A DNA stretch of 64,000 bases from Curtobacterium sp. MCBD17_013. Its GTDB lineage: Bacteria; Actinomycetota; Actinomycetes; Actinomycetales; Microbacteriaceae. Position 1 is the stretch's first letter, and the number at the start of each line of letters is the position of its first letter. Shown here piece by piece: positions 54,379 through 62,496 of this stretch. The notes under the pieces are model-generated. The model searched no databases. It worked only from the letters and a program-made list of their open reading frames with translations, and was not told the origin of the DNA. The stretch lies in NCBI RefSeq assembly GCF_003234565.1, contig NZ_QKTU01000001.1, positions 434,001 to 498,000 of the forward strand, read 5' to 3'. A program made the translations under genes and the position numbers.

Positions 54379-54858
54379 ATGAACGCCTTCGACCTCGCCT
54401 CCGCCGCCGCGTTCCGTCGCGCCGCCGCCGAGGGCACCGCCGCTGACGACCGTCGCCGCGCGCAGTACGCGACCCAGTCGGTGCTGTCCGCGACCCCGGC
54501 CCAGCTCGTCACGATGCTCTACGACCGGCTGCTCCTCGACCTGCACCGCGCCGAGCAGGCGCAGACCACCGCCGACTGGTCGACCGCTCGGGAGCAGCTC
54601 ATGCACGCGCAGGCGATCGTGGGGGAGCTGTCCACGTCGCTCCGCATCGACGTGTGGGACGGCGGGGAGGGGCTGCTCGCCATCTACAACTACGCGTCGA
54701 CCGCGCTGATCACCGCGAACGTGCACCACGACGTCGACGCGACACGGCAGTGCATCCGTCTGCTCGAGCCGCTCCGTGCCGCGTGGCACGACGCCGCCGC
54801 GGCGTTGCCCGCGTCGGCGACGGCGACCGGGACCGGGGGAGCACTCGGTGTCGCCTGA
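54379..54858 (+). CDS. fliS: Flagellar export chaperone FliS
   Basis: A 159-residue chaperone that binds the C-terminus of flagellin to prevent polymerisation in the cytoplasm. The family core is visible: YATQSVLSATPAQLVTMLYDRLLLDLHRAE in parts, LMHAQAIVGELSTSLRID, WDGGEGLLAIYNYASTALITANVHHD in parts. It starts 4 bases after fliD and overlaps the next gene by 11 bases, so it is coupled. No separate ribosome site is evident. Confidence 0.95.
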   Translation: MNAFDLASAAAFRRAAAEGTAADDRRRAQYATQSVLSATPAQLVTMLYDRLLLDLHRAEQAQTTADWSTAREQLMHAQAIVGELSTSLRIDVWDGGEGLLAIYNYASTALITANVHHDVDATRQCIRLLEPLRAAWHDAAAALPASATATGTGGALGVA

Positions 54859-55198
54859 GTGGTCGACGCCCGGCGAGCAGTCCGGTCAGGATCGCGGCGA
54901 CGCAGTGACCGTGGACGCGCACTCGGCGTGGCACCGCGTCCTCACCGACCTCGAGGTCGCGGTCGCCCGCGCCGACGCCGTCGGCGTCGCGGTCCCGGCG
55001 TGGACCCCGCCGACCGGACTGGGACGGATCCCGCGCGAGCTCGTGGGTCGGGCCTCCCGGCTGCTCGCAGCGCAGCGGGACGCCGTCGCGCGCGTCGACG
55101 CGGCCAGGAGGGACGTCGCCGCGCATCTGGGCGCGCTGCGGTCCGTCGCGTCGTCGCGGGCGCCGGAACCGGCTCGGTACCTCGACGTCACGGGCTGA
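54848..55198 (+). CDS. FliT-position protein, putative flagellar chaperone
   Basis: A 116-residue protein occupying the fliT position after fliD-fliS. FliT proteins are short helical chaperones for FliD, poorly conserved. Visible are a helical N-terminal part after a disordered start (SAWHRVLTDLEVAVARADAVGVAVP), a Pro-rich turn (WTPPTGLGRIP) and a long helix (RELVGRASRLLAAQRDAVARVDAARRDVAAHLGALR in parts). Assignment rests on position and helix pattern, not on clear motif identity. A GTG at 54907 (TVDAHS) is an alternative start and would remove the overlap with fliS. Confidence 0.6.
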   Translation: MSPEWSTPGEQSGQDRGDAVTVDAHSAWHRVLTDLEVAVARADAVGVAVPAWTPPTGLGRIPRELVGRASRLLAAQRDAVARVDAARRDVAAHLGALRSVASSRAPEPARYLDVTG

Positions 55199-55223
55199 CC
55201 GACCCCCGTTCGGGGCGACCGCT

Positions 55224-55250
55224 TACGTGGCCCGGGCGGTGCGCCGATAG
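55224..55250 (+). promoter_or_regulatory. FliA-type promoter for the flgB operon
   Basis: TACG-N15-GCCGATAG lies about 95 bases before flgB. The -10 matches the sigma-28 box in 7 of 8 positions; the -35 matches only TA. Confidence 0.55.
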
Positions 55251-55344
55251 CCCCTCTCGAGCACGGATCGCTCGTCCTCGGCCACGGATCGGCCTCCGCC
55301 ACCGGCGACCCCTCGTGGTCGCCGTCCTCGTGGAACGGCTGGTC

Positions 55345-55689
55345 ATGCTCGACTCCGTGTCGACCTCGGCGCTGCAGAGCGCGCTCGACGGTCTCTCGCT
55401 CCGGCAGAAGGTGATCGCGAACAACGTCGCGAACATCAACACGCCGAACTACCACGCCGAGAAGGTGCAGTTCGAGGACGCGCTCGCCCAGTCCGTCGCG
55501 GACGGGAACGGCAGCACGACGCCGACCATCGCGCGGAGCCTCGAGCCGACGAACACGAACGGCAACAACGTCGACCTCGACGAGGAGACGCTGTCGAACG
55601 TCGACACGACCCTGCGGTACCAGTTCGCGTCACAGGCGATGAACGCGGAGCTCACGGCGGTCCGCGCGGCGATGCGGACCGACTCGTGA
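55345..55689 (+). CDS. flgB: Flagellar basal-body rod protein FlgB
   Basis: A 114-residue proximal-rod protein. The core is SVSTSALQSALDGLSLRQKVIANNVANINTPNYHAEKVQFEDAL in parts, with the NVANINTPNYHA motif, and the closing TTLRYQFASQAMNAELTAVRAAMR in parts. The ATG at 55345 is chosen by fit to the family; in-frame GTG codons just upstream are possible, and the ribosome site is weak. First gene of the basal-body operon; overlaps flgC by GTGA. Confidence 0.93.
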   Translation: MLDSVSTSALQSALDGLSLRQKVIANNVANINTPNYHAEKVQFEDALAQSVADGNGSTTPTIARSLEPTNTNGNNVDLDEETLSNVDTTLRYQFASQAMNAELTAVRAAMRTDS

Positions 55690-56081
55690 CCACGTTCGAC
55701 GCGATCGGCATCGCGAGCACCGGCCTCACGGTGCACCGGAAGTGGCTCGACGCGATCTCGGACAACATCGCGAACGTCAACACGGTCAAGTCCATGGACG
55801 ACTCGGCGTTCCAGGCCCGGTACGTCGAGGTCCAGGAGGGCGACGGCGTCTCCGGCGCCTACGTGGAGGGCGCGGCGTTCGGCAGTGCCGCCGGCCGCGT
55901 GACCTACGACCCGGACAACCCGCTCGCGAACAAGGAGGGGTACGTCCGGATGCCGGACATCGACCTCGGGACGCAGATGGCGGACCTCATCATGGCCCAG
56001 CGCGGCTACCAGGCGAACGCCGCCGTGGTCGACCGTGCCAAGACCGCCTACGAGGCGGCACTCCAGATCGGGAAGAACTGA
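55686..56081 (+). CDS. flgC: Flagellar basal-body rod protein FlgC
   Basis: A 131-residue proximal-rod protein. FDAIGIASTGLTVHRKWLDAISDNIANVNTVKS in parts carries the family's N-terminal rod motif (DNIANVNT), and the middle has GRVTYDPDNPLANKEGYV, which is typical of FlgC, and the end MADLIMAQRGYQANAAVVDRAK. The GTG start overlaps flgB by 4 bases and its stop codon shares one base with fliE. Confidence 0.95.
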   Translation: MTTFDAIGIASTGLTVHRKWLDAISDNIANVNTVKSMDDSAFQARYVEVQEGDGVSGAYVEGAAFGSAAGRVTYDPDNPLANKEGYVRMPDIDLGTQMADLIMAQRGYQANAAVVDRAKTAYEAALQIGKN

Positions 56082-56410
56082 TGCCCATCGACGCCGTCAA
56101 CGGGGTCACCACGAACGCGCTCTCCGGCGTGTTCGGCACCTCGCAGGCCACCACGCCCGCCACCACCGCCGAGCCCACGACCGGCGCCGACGGGTCGTTC
56201 GCCACGAGTCTCGGCAACGCGGTGGACGGCCTCCAGTCGCTCGAGAGCCAATCGAACACGCTCGCCGTCAAGGCCGTGACCGGGAACCTCGACGACATCC
56301 ACGACGCGACCATCGCCGCCACCCGCGCGCAGGTGACGCTCGAACTCGTCTCCGCCGTGCGGAACAAGGGCGTCGACGCCTTCAACGAGATCATGAGGAT
56401 GCAGGCCTGA
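56081..56410 (+). CDS. fliE: Flagellar hook-basal body complex protein FliE
   Basis: A 109-residue adaptor between the MS ring and rod. After a Thr/Ala-rich N-terminus the conserved part has FATSLGNAVDGLQSLESQSNTLAVKAVTGNLDDIHDATIAATRAQVTLELV in parts, ending AVRNKGVDAFNEIMRMQ, the FliE signature. One-base overlaps with flgC and fliF show tight coupling. Confidence 0.95.
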   Translation: MPIDAVNGVTTNALSGVFGTSQATTPATTAEPTTGADGSFATSLGNAVDGLQSLESQSNTLAVKAVTGNLDDIHDATIAATRAQVTLELVSAVRNKGVDAFNEIMRMQA

Positions 56411-58104
56411 TGCCGCTCGCACTCCGCAACGCGTTCGCGCGGCTCGGCGCGACCCTCAAGGGGTTCAGTGTCGCGCAGCGCACCATCGCGGTCATCGGGA
56501 TCGCGGCCGTCGTGCTCGGCGCGATCGCCCTGACGAGCTGGCTCTCGAAGCCCTCGTACGCGCCGCTGTTCACCGGCCTCGCCGCCACCGACGCGAGCTC
56601 GATCACCGACCAGCTGACGACGGACAACGTGCCGTACCAGCTCACCGACGGCGGGGCGACCATCCTCGTGCCCCAGGGCGACGTGTACCAGGAACGCCTC
56701 AAGGCGGCCTCGAACGGACTGCCGTCGTCGAACGAGGGTGGGTACGCACTGCTCGACAAGATGGGCGTCACGGCGTCGGAGTTCCAGCAGAACGTCACCT
56801 ACAAGCGCGCGATCGAGGGCGAGCTCGCCAAGACGATCAGCGCCATGGACGGCGTGCAGACGGCGTCCGTGCAGCTCGCGATCCCCGAGAAGAGCGTGTT
56901 CGTCTCGGAGACCAAGGACCCGACCGCGTCGGTGTTCGTCGAGCCGAAGGCCGGCCAGACGCTGAGCACCGAGCAGGTCCAGGCGATCGTCCACCTGACG
57001 AGCGCCGCGGTCGAGGGCATGCAGCCGACCGACGTCTCGGTCGTCGACGCGAAGGGCGACGTGCTCTCGGCCGTCGGCACCGGCACCACCGGCGGGTCCG
57101 ACGACCAGGCGAGCGACTACGACACCCGCGTCGGCCAGCAGGTCCAGGCACTGCTCGACAAGGTGGTCGGCGCCGGCAACTCCTCGGTCGTCGTCGCGGC
57201 GACCATGGACCCGAACTCCGGGACGCGCACCACCGAGTCGTTCGCCCAGCCCACGAGCGGCCCCGTCGCGCTCAACGAGTCCAGCTCGACCGAGAGCTAC
57301 GACGGCTCCGGCGCCGGCGGATCCGGAGCGACCGGTGTCCTCGGCCCGGACAACATCGCCGTGCCGAGCGGCAGTTCGACGAGCGGCACGAGTGGATCGA
57401 GTGGGTCCAGCGGCTCGGGCAACGGTTACACGAACGAGTCGTCGACCAAGGACAACGCCGTCGACAAGACGACCGAGACCACCACGATCCCGGCCGGTGC
57501 GCTCAACCGGCAGACGATCTCGGTCGCGCTCAACAGCAAGGCCGCCAAGGGCGTCAACCTGCAGAGCATCGACGACCTCGTGGCCAACGCCGCCGGTGTC
57601 GACCAGACCCGCGGCGACCAGGTGAAGGTCGCGGTCGTCGACTTCAACAACGACGCGGCCAAGCAGGCCGCCGCCGCGCTCAAGGCCGCCGACGCCCAGG
57701 CCGCCGCGACCGCGATGTGGTCCACCATCCGCACCGCGGCCATCGTGGGCGGTGTCGTGCTCGCGATCGTCGCCGTGCTCGTCATGATGGCCCGCCGGGG
57801 TCGGCGCGCCGAACGCGAGGACGTCGACCTCGGCGAGCTCGACGCGTTCTCCGACGCGTACGAGCTGCCGATCGCGCTCGACGGTGCGGACCCGCGTGCG
57901 TCGCTCGCCGCGGCGGACGCACCGACCATCGCGCTGCCGACGCTCGGTGAGGCGCCCACCGGAGACGCCCCGACCGAGGTGCTCTCGAGCGAGGACGTCA
58001 CGGCGGAGCGCCGGCGGGCGGACATCGCCGCCCTCGCCGAGCGTGATCCGGAGAAGACCGCCGACCTGCTCCGCGGGCTGCTCGACGACAGGACCTCGGT
58101 GTGA
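56410..58104 (+). CDS. fliF: Flagellar MS-ring protein FliF
   Basis: The 564-residue protein forms the membrane ring of the basal body. An N-terminal membrane segment (residues about 24-45, TIAVIGIAAVVLGAIALTSWL), then the secretin-like domains YAPLFTGLAATDASSITDQL, GYALLDKMGVTASEFQQNVTYKRAIEGEL in parts and VQTASVQLAIPEKSVFV; a Gly/Ser-rich periplasmic linker (about residues 310-345); a second membrane segment near residue 440 (AAIVGGVVLAIVAVLVMMARRG) and an acidic C-terminal tail with RRRADIAALAERDPEKTADLLRG, the FliG-binding helix. Starts with a one-base overlap with fliE. Confidence 0.95.
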   Translation: MPLALRNAFARLGATLKGFSVAQRTIAVIGIAAVVLGAIALTSWLSKPSYAPLFTGLAATDASSITDQLTTDNVPYQLTDGGATILVPQGDVYQERLKAASNGLPSSNEGGYALLDKMGVTASEFQQNVTYKRAIEGELAKTISAMDGVQTASVQLAIPEKSVFVSETKDPTASVFVEPKAGQTLSTEQVQAIVHLTSAAVEGMQPTDVSVVDAKGDVLSAVGTGTTGGSDDQASDYDTRVGQQVQALLDKVVGAGNSSVVVAATMDPNSGTRTTESFAQPTSGPVALNESSSTESYDGSGAGGSGATGVLGPDNIAVPSGSSTSGTSGSSGSSGSGNGYTNESSTKDNAVDKTTETTTIPAGALNRQTISVALNSKAAKGVNLQSIDDLVANAAGVDQTRGDQVKVAVVDFNNDAAKQAAAALKAADAQAAATAMWSTIRTAAIVGGVVLAIVAVLVMMARRGRRAEREDVDLGELDAFSDAYELPIALDGADPRASLAAADAPTIALPTLGEAPTGDAPTEVLSSEDVTAERRRADIAALAERDPEKTADLLRGLLDDRTSV

Positions 58105-59156
58105 GCACGCCGCTGACGACCCCGAGCAGCGGGGCCCCGACGGCCGGGACGCAACAGCTCACCGGCGCGCAGAAGGTCGCGGTCATCCTCATGCAGATGG
58201 ACACGGCCAGCGCCGCGAAGGTCATGAAGCAGTTCTCGGAGCTCGAAGCCGAGGAGATCACGGCCGAGATCGTCCGGATGCGCCGCGTCGACCAGACGGT
58301 GGCGGACCGCGCGATCGCCGAGTTCCACCGCATCAGCACGACCGGCCGGGTCACCCGCCGCGGGGGCAAGGACGCCGCGCTCGGACTGCTCGAGGCGTCG
58401 TTCGGCTCCGAGCGGGCCGCGGGTGTCATGGAACGCCTGGCGTCGACGATGGCCGGGGCGTCGTTCGAGTTCCTCGACGAGGCCGAGCCCGGGCAGGTCG
58501 TCACGCTGCTCGACGGCGAGCTGCCGCAGACGATCGCGCTCGTGCTCGCGCACCTCAGCGCCGGGCAGGCGTCCGCGGTGCTCGCCGGCATCGACGAGGC
58601 CGCGCGGACCGACGTCGCGCAGGCGTTCGCGACCATGGGCACGGCGACCCCGGAGGCCGTCGGGATCGTGGCCGCGACGCTCCGCGGTCGCGCCGGCGCC
58701 GTCGTCGCTCCCCGCGAGAGCGTCGAGGTCGTCGGCGGCATCGCGCCCCTCGTCGAGATCATCAACCGGTCGGACGTGTCGACCGAGCGGGCCCTGCTCG
58801 ACAGCCTCGAGTCGCGCGACCCGGAGCTCGCCGAGGACATCCGGTCGCGCATGCTCACGTTCGCCGACATCGTCAAGCTCGAGGCGCGGGACATCCAGCA
58901 GGTGCTCCGCGGCATCGACTCGAAGGTGCTCGCGACGGCGATGAAGGGCGCGCAGCAGGCGGTCGTCGAGACCATCCGCGCGAACGTGTCCGAGCGCAAC
59001 CGTGACCTGCTCGACGACGAGGTGCAGTCGATGGGGCCGGTCCGCATGTCGCAGGTCGAGGAAGCACGTGCCGAGGTGGTCCGTTCCATCCGCGAGCTCG
59101 AGGCCCAGGGCGTCATCACGGTGCACCGCGCCGAGGAGGACGACTTCGTTGAGTGA
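58101..59156 (+). CDS. fliG: Flagellar motor switch protein FliG
   Basis: The 351-residue rotor protein transmits torque and binds FliF and FliM. The N-terminal FliF-binding part has GAQKVAVILMQMDTASAAKVMKQF, EITAEIVRM; the middle EHPQTIALVLA-type motif appears as ELPQTIALVLAHLSAGQAS; the C-terminal charged torque helix region has VRMSQVEEARAEVVRSIRELEAQGVI in parts. The GTG start overlaps fliF by 4 bases. Full length for the family. Confidence 0.96.
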   Translation: MSTPLTTPSSGAPTAGTQQLTGAQKVAVILMQMDTASAAKVMKQFSELEAEEITAEIVRMRRVDQTVADRAIAEFHRISTTGRVTRRGGKDAALGLLEASFGSERAAGVMERLASTMAGASFEFLDEAEPGQVVTLLDGELPQTIALVLAHLSAGQASAVLAGIDEAARTDVAQAFATMGTATPEAVGIVAATLRGRAGAVVAPRESVEVVGGIAPLVEIINRSDVSTERALLDSLESRDPELAEDIRSRMLTFADIVKLEARDIQQVLRGIDSKVLATAMKGAQQAVVETIRANVSERNRDLLDDEVQSMGPVRMSQVEEARAEVVRSIRELEAQGVITVHRAEEDDFVE

Positions 59157-59811
59157 CGTCGACACGAGCGCTGCCACGTTCACCCGGATCGCCTATCCCT
59201 CGATCGCGGCCCCGGCCGAGGAGCGTCGGAAGGCGCAGGCCGACGTGCGCGGTCACGCCGCGGGCTACGCGGCGGGCCTGCGCGCCGCCGAGGCCGAGGC
59301 GTCGGTGCGGCGGGCTGAGCTCGAGGCCGAGCACGTGGCCCGCACCGCAGCGCTCGAGGCGCGGACGGCCGCCGCCGTGGCCGCGCTCGAGACCGCGACG
59401 CGCGCGCTCGTGGCACGCGTGGTCCCGGTGCTGCACGAGGCCGAGGAGACCGTGGTCACCACCGCCGTGGAGCTCGCCGAAGCCGTCGTCGGACACGAGA
59501 TCCGGGCCTCCCGGGCGGTGCCCACCGACGGCCGGGAGGCGCAGCACCCGTCCGGCGCGCTCGCGACCGTCCGACGCGTGCTCGCGTCCCTCGACACCGA
59601 CGTCGCGCTGGCGGTGCGCCTCAGCCCGGCGGACGCCGCCGCCGTCGCAGGGGCCGCTCTGCCGGTCCCCGTCGTCGCGGACCTGGCATTGCGCGACGGC
59701 GACGCCGTGGTCGACCTGCCCTCCGGGATCCTCGACGCGCGCATCACCACGGCGTTCGCCCGCGTGCGTGCCGCGCTCGACCTCGCGCCGGACGACGGGA
59801 CCGCCTCGTGA
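59149..59811 (+). CDS. fliH: Flagellar assembly protein FliH
   Basis: A 220-residue regulator of the FliI ATPase. The helical Ala/Glu-rich N-terminal part (RRKAQADVRGHAAGYAAGLRAAEAEAS in parts, with the GxxxG-like pattern GYAAGLR) and the C-terminal VELAEAVVGHEIRA and LALRDGDAVVDLPSGILDARI match FliH. The TTG start overlaps the fliG stop codon by 8 bases and lacks its own ribosome site; translation would depend on coupling. Later GTG codons are possible starts but would remove conserved helix. Confidence 0.85.
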   Translation: MSDVDTSAATFTRIAYPSIAAPAEERRKAQADVRGHAAGYAAGLRAAEAEASVRRAELEAEHVARTAALEARTAAAVAALETATRALVARVVPVLHEAEETVVTTAVELAEAVVGHEIRASRAVPTDGREAQHPSGALATVRRVLASLDTDVALAVRLSPADAAAVAGAALPVPVVADLALRDGDAVVDLPSGILDARITTAFARVRAALDLAPDDGTAS

Positions 59812-61145
59812 GCGTGGGAACGACGCCGCGGATCCGTCCGGCGGCACTCGACCGCGCCGTCGCGGCGGCACGTCCGCAGCGGGTCGGCGTCGTCACGAGC
59901 GCCGTCGGACTCGGACTCACGATCGCGGGGCTCGACTGCGCGATCGGCGAGGTCGTCGCCGTCGGCCGGGACGGCGAACCACCGGTCGCCGTCGAGGTCG
60001 TGGCCACCGACGCGAGCGGCATCCGCTGCATGCCGCTCGGCCGACTCACCGGCGTGACGGCGGGCACCCCGGCACGGCCGACCGGGCGTCCCGTGCTCGT
60101 GCCCACCGGTGCCGGTCTGTTCGGGCGCGTGCTCGACGGGCTCGGGCGGCCGATCGACGGTGCCGGGCCGCTCGACGCCGACGACCTGGTGCCCCTCGAC
60201 CACGACACGCCCTCCGCCATGCACCGCGCACGGATCGCGACCCCGCTCCAGCTCGGCGTCCGCGTGCTCGACACCCTCACCACCGTCGGCCGAGGGCAGC
60301 GCCTGGGGCTGTTCGCCGGCTCGGGTGTCGGCAAGTCGTCCCTGCTGTCGATGATCGCGCGGGGGAGCGACGCGGCCGTGAGCGTCATCGCCCTCGTCGG
60401 TGAACGCGGTCGCGAGGTCCGGGAGTTCCTCGAGGACGACCTCGGGCCAGCCGGGCTCGCTCGTTCGGTCGTCGTCGTCGCCACCTCCGACGAGCCGGCG
60501 CTCATGCGGCTCCGGGCGGCGTTCCTGGCGACCCGCATCGCCGAGTCGTTCCGCGACGCCGGACAGGACGTCGTCCTCATGATGGACTCGCTCACCCGCG
60601 TCGCGATGGCGCAGCGGGAGATCGGCCTGTCCGTGGGCGAGCCGCCCGCGACCCGCGGGTACCCGCCGTCGACCTTCTCGCTCCTCGCAGGACTGCTCGA
60701 GCGTGCCGGAACGGACCGCGTCGGCAGCGTCACCGGCCTGTACACGGTGCTCGTCGACGGCGACGACCACAACGAGCCGATCGCCGACGCGGCGCGGAGC
60801 ATCCTCGACGGGCACGTCGTGCTCGACCGGCGCCTGGCGGTCACGGGACACTTCCCGTCCGTCGACCCCCTCGGGTCGGTGTCCCGCGTCGCCGGCAAGG
60901 TGACGCCGGCGGACCGCCGCGCCCTCGCCACCACGCTCCGATCGGTCATGGCCGCGCGGAAGGCCGCGCAGGACCTGCTCGACGTCGGGGCGTACCAGCG
61001 GGGGAGCAACCCCCTCGTCGACGCCGCGGTGGACCACCAGGGCGCGATCGACGCGTTCCTCCGGCAGGGCATGGACGAGCGCGCCGAGGCCGAGGACTCC
61101 TGGCGCCGGCTCGCCGCCCTCGTCGCGCGGTTCGGGGGCGTCTGA
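59808..61145 (+). CDS. fliI: Flagellar export ATPase FliI
   Basis: The 445-residue F1-beta-like ATPase energises flagellar type III export. Walker A is FAGSGVGKSSLLSM with Lys176; then ALVGERGREVREFLEDDL, Walker B VVLMMDSLTRVAMAQREIGL in parts, and the export-ATPase signature PPATRGYPPSTFSLLAGLLERAG in parts; the C-terminus has RQGMDERAEAEDSWRRL. GTG start with a 4-base overlap with fliH. Confidence 0.96.
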   Translation: MSVGTTPRIRPAALDRAVAAARPQRVGVVTSAVGLGLTIAGLDCAIGEVVAVGRDGEPPVAVEVVATDASGIRCMPLGRLTGVTAGTPARPTGRPVLVPTGAGLFGRVLDGLGRPIDGAGPLDADDLVPLDHDTPSAMHRARIATPLQLGVRVLDTLTTVGRGQRLGLFAGSGVGKSSLLSMIARGSDAAVSVIALVGERGREVREFLEDDLGPAGLARSVVVVATSDEPALMRLRAAFLATRIAESFRDAGQDVVLMMDSLTRVAMAQREIGLSVGEPPATRGYPPSTFSLLAGLLERAGTDRVGSVTGLYTVLVDGDDHNEPIADAARSILDGHVVLDRRLAVTGHFPSVDPLGSVSRVAGKVTPADRRALATTLRSVMAARKAAQDLLDVGAYQRGSNPLVDAAVDHQGAIDAFLRQGMDERAEAEDSWRRLAALVARFGGV

Positions 61146-61615
61146 TGCCCCGCCGCTTCGCCCTCGCCGGACTGCTCCGCCTCCGGCACGCGCAACAGGA
61201 CCAGGCCGCCGCCGAGCTGGCTGCCGCCAACGAGCGGCTCCGCGACGCCGCCGACGCACGGATGGCCGCCCGCCGCACGCTCGACGACCCGCAGGCCGAG
61301 GTCACCGACGCCGCGGTGCTCAGCGCGGTCGCCGCCGCCCGCGCCGCGACCCGCGGGATGCTCGAGGAGCTCGCGGGGGTCGAGGCCACCCGCCGTGCCG
61401 CCGCCGACCGGGCCCGCAGCGCCCACCACGACGCACGCCGTGCCGCGATCGGACTCGAGAAGCTCGAGCAACGGCACGCCGAGCGCGTCGCCGAGGAGGA
61501 CCTGCGCGCCGAACAGCTCGTCCTCGACGAGATCGCCGCCCGCACGGCACGACCCACGCCGCCGGAGACCGAGCGTCCCGCGGCCCCCACCGACCCCACC
61601 GGAGGTGCCCGATGA
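61145..61615 (+). CDS. fliJ: Flagellar protein FliJ
   Basis: A 156-residue coiled-coil protein of the export gate. The pattern RFALAGLLRLRHAQQDQAAAELAAANERL in parts is a FliJ-type N-terminal helix, followed by a long Ala/Arg/Glu coiled coil (about residues 50-130) and a Pro-rich tail. Identity rests on this helix and on its place after fliI. One-base overlap with fliI. Confidence 0.88.
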   Translation: MPRRFALAGLLRLRHAQQDQAAAELAAANERLRDAADARMAARRTLDDPQAEVTDAAVLSAVAAARAATRGMLEELAGVEATRRAAADRARSAHHDARRAAIGLEKLEQRHAERVAEEDLRAEQLVLDEIAARTARPTPPETERPAAPTDPTGGAR

Positions 61616-62496
61616 CCGTCGACGCGGTGTTCGCCCGGATCCAGGAGATCCAGTCCCAGATCGCCACCCTGCGCGGCGGTGTCGACGCGAGCGCGACCGC
61701 CACGAGTTCCACCGATGCCTCGACCGCGTTCGCGGACGCCCTGAGCGCCGCGAGCGACCCGACGACGGCGACCGGCGCCAGTGCCACCGCTGCTCCGGCC
61801 ACCACCGACGCTGCCGCGCCGACGTCGACGGATGCCGAGGCCGGCGCGCTGGCGACGGGGTCCGGGGCCACGGGAACCGAGGTCGTGGCGGACGCGGAGA
61901 AATACCTCGGCGTGCCGTACGTGTTCGGTGGCACCACCCGGTCCGGTATGGACTGCTCGGGACTCGTCCAGACGGTGTTCAAGGACCTCGGCGTCCACAT
62001 GCCCCGCGTCGTGCCGGACCAGGCGAAGATGGGCGTCGCCGTGCCCTCGCTGGCCCAGGCGCAGCCCGGGGACCTCATCATCCCGAAGGGCGAGGGCCAC
62101 GTCGTCATCTACGTCGGCAACGGGAAGGTGCTCCACGCGCCGCACCCCGGCAAGGACGTCCGCATCGTCGACAACTGGCTGAAGGACAGCGACATCGCGA
62201 CGATCCGACGCATCGTGCCGTCGACCGCCACGTCCTCGCCCCCGGCCGCGGCCGCCTCCGACGCGTCCGCGGTCGCGTCCGCCCGGTCCCTCCTGGCGTC
62301 GCTGTCGTCCGCGACGGGAGCGGGCTCGAGCGCGTCGTCGCTCGACGCGCTGGCGTCGCTCGGCGGGCTGTCCTCGCTGTCCTCGCTCGGGGGCCTGTCG
62401 TCGCTCTCGTCGCTCGGCGGCACCGTGGGGACCTCGTCGGCCGACCTCCAGACAGCGGCGCTCATGTCGCTGCTCGGCGGCGGGAGCATCGCATGA
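61612..62496 (+). CDS. NlpC/P60 (C40) peptidoglycan hydrolase in the flagellar operon
   Basis: A 294-residue protein with an N-terminal helix MTVDAVFARIQEIQSQIATLRGG and a Thr/Ala/Ser-rich disordered stretch, an NlpC/P60 domain (about residues 95-200) and a Ser/Leu/Gly repetitive tail (SSLSSLGGLSSL). The catalytic set is Cys115 in GMDCSGLVQ, His163 in GHVVIYVG and a polar His175 in VLHAPHPGK. Such enzymes cut peptide stems in peptidoglycan. No signal peptide is present and it overlaps fliJ and fliK, so it may be exported by the flagellar type III system to open the wall for the rod, in place of FlgJ; the export is inference. Confidence 0.9.
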   Translation: MTVDAVFARIQEIQSQIATLRGGVDASATATSSTDASTAFADALSAASDPTTATGASATAAPATTDAAAPTSTDAEAGALATGSGATGTEVVADAEKYLGVPYVFGGTTRSGMDCSGLVQTVFKDLGVHMPRVVPDQAKMGVAVPSLAQAQPGDLIIPKGEGHVVIYVGNGKVLHAPHPGKDVRIVDNWLKDSDIATIRRIVPSTATSSPPAAAASDASAVASARSLLASLSSATGAGSSASSLDALASLGGLSSLSSLGGLSSLSSLGGTVGTSSADLQTAALMSLLGGGSIA

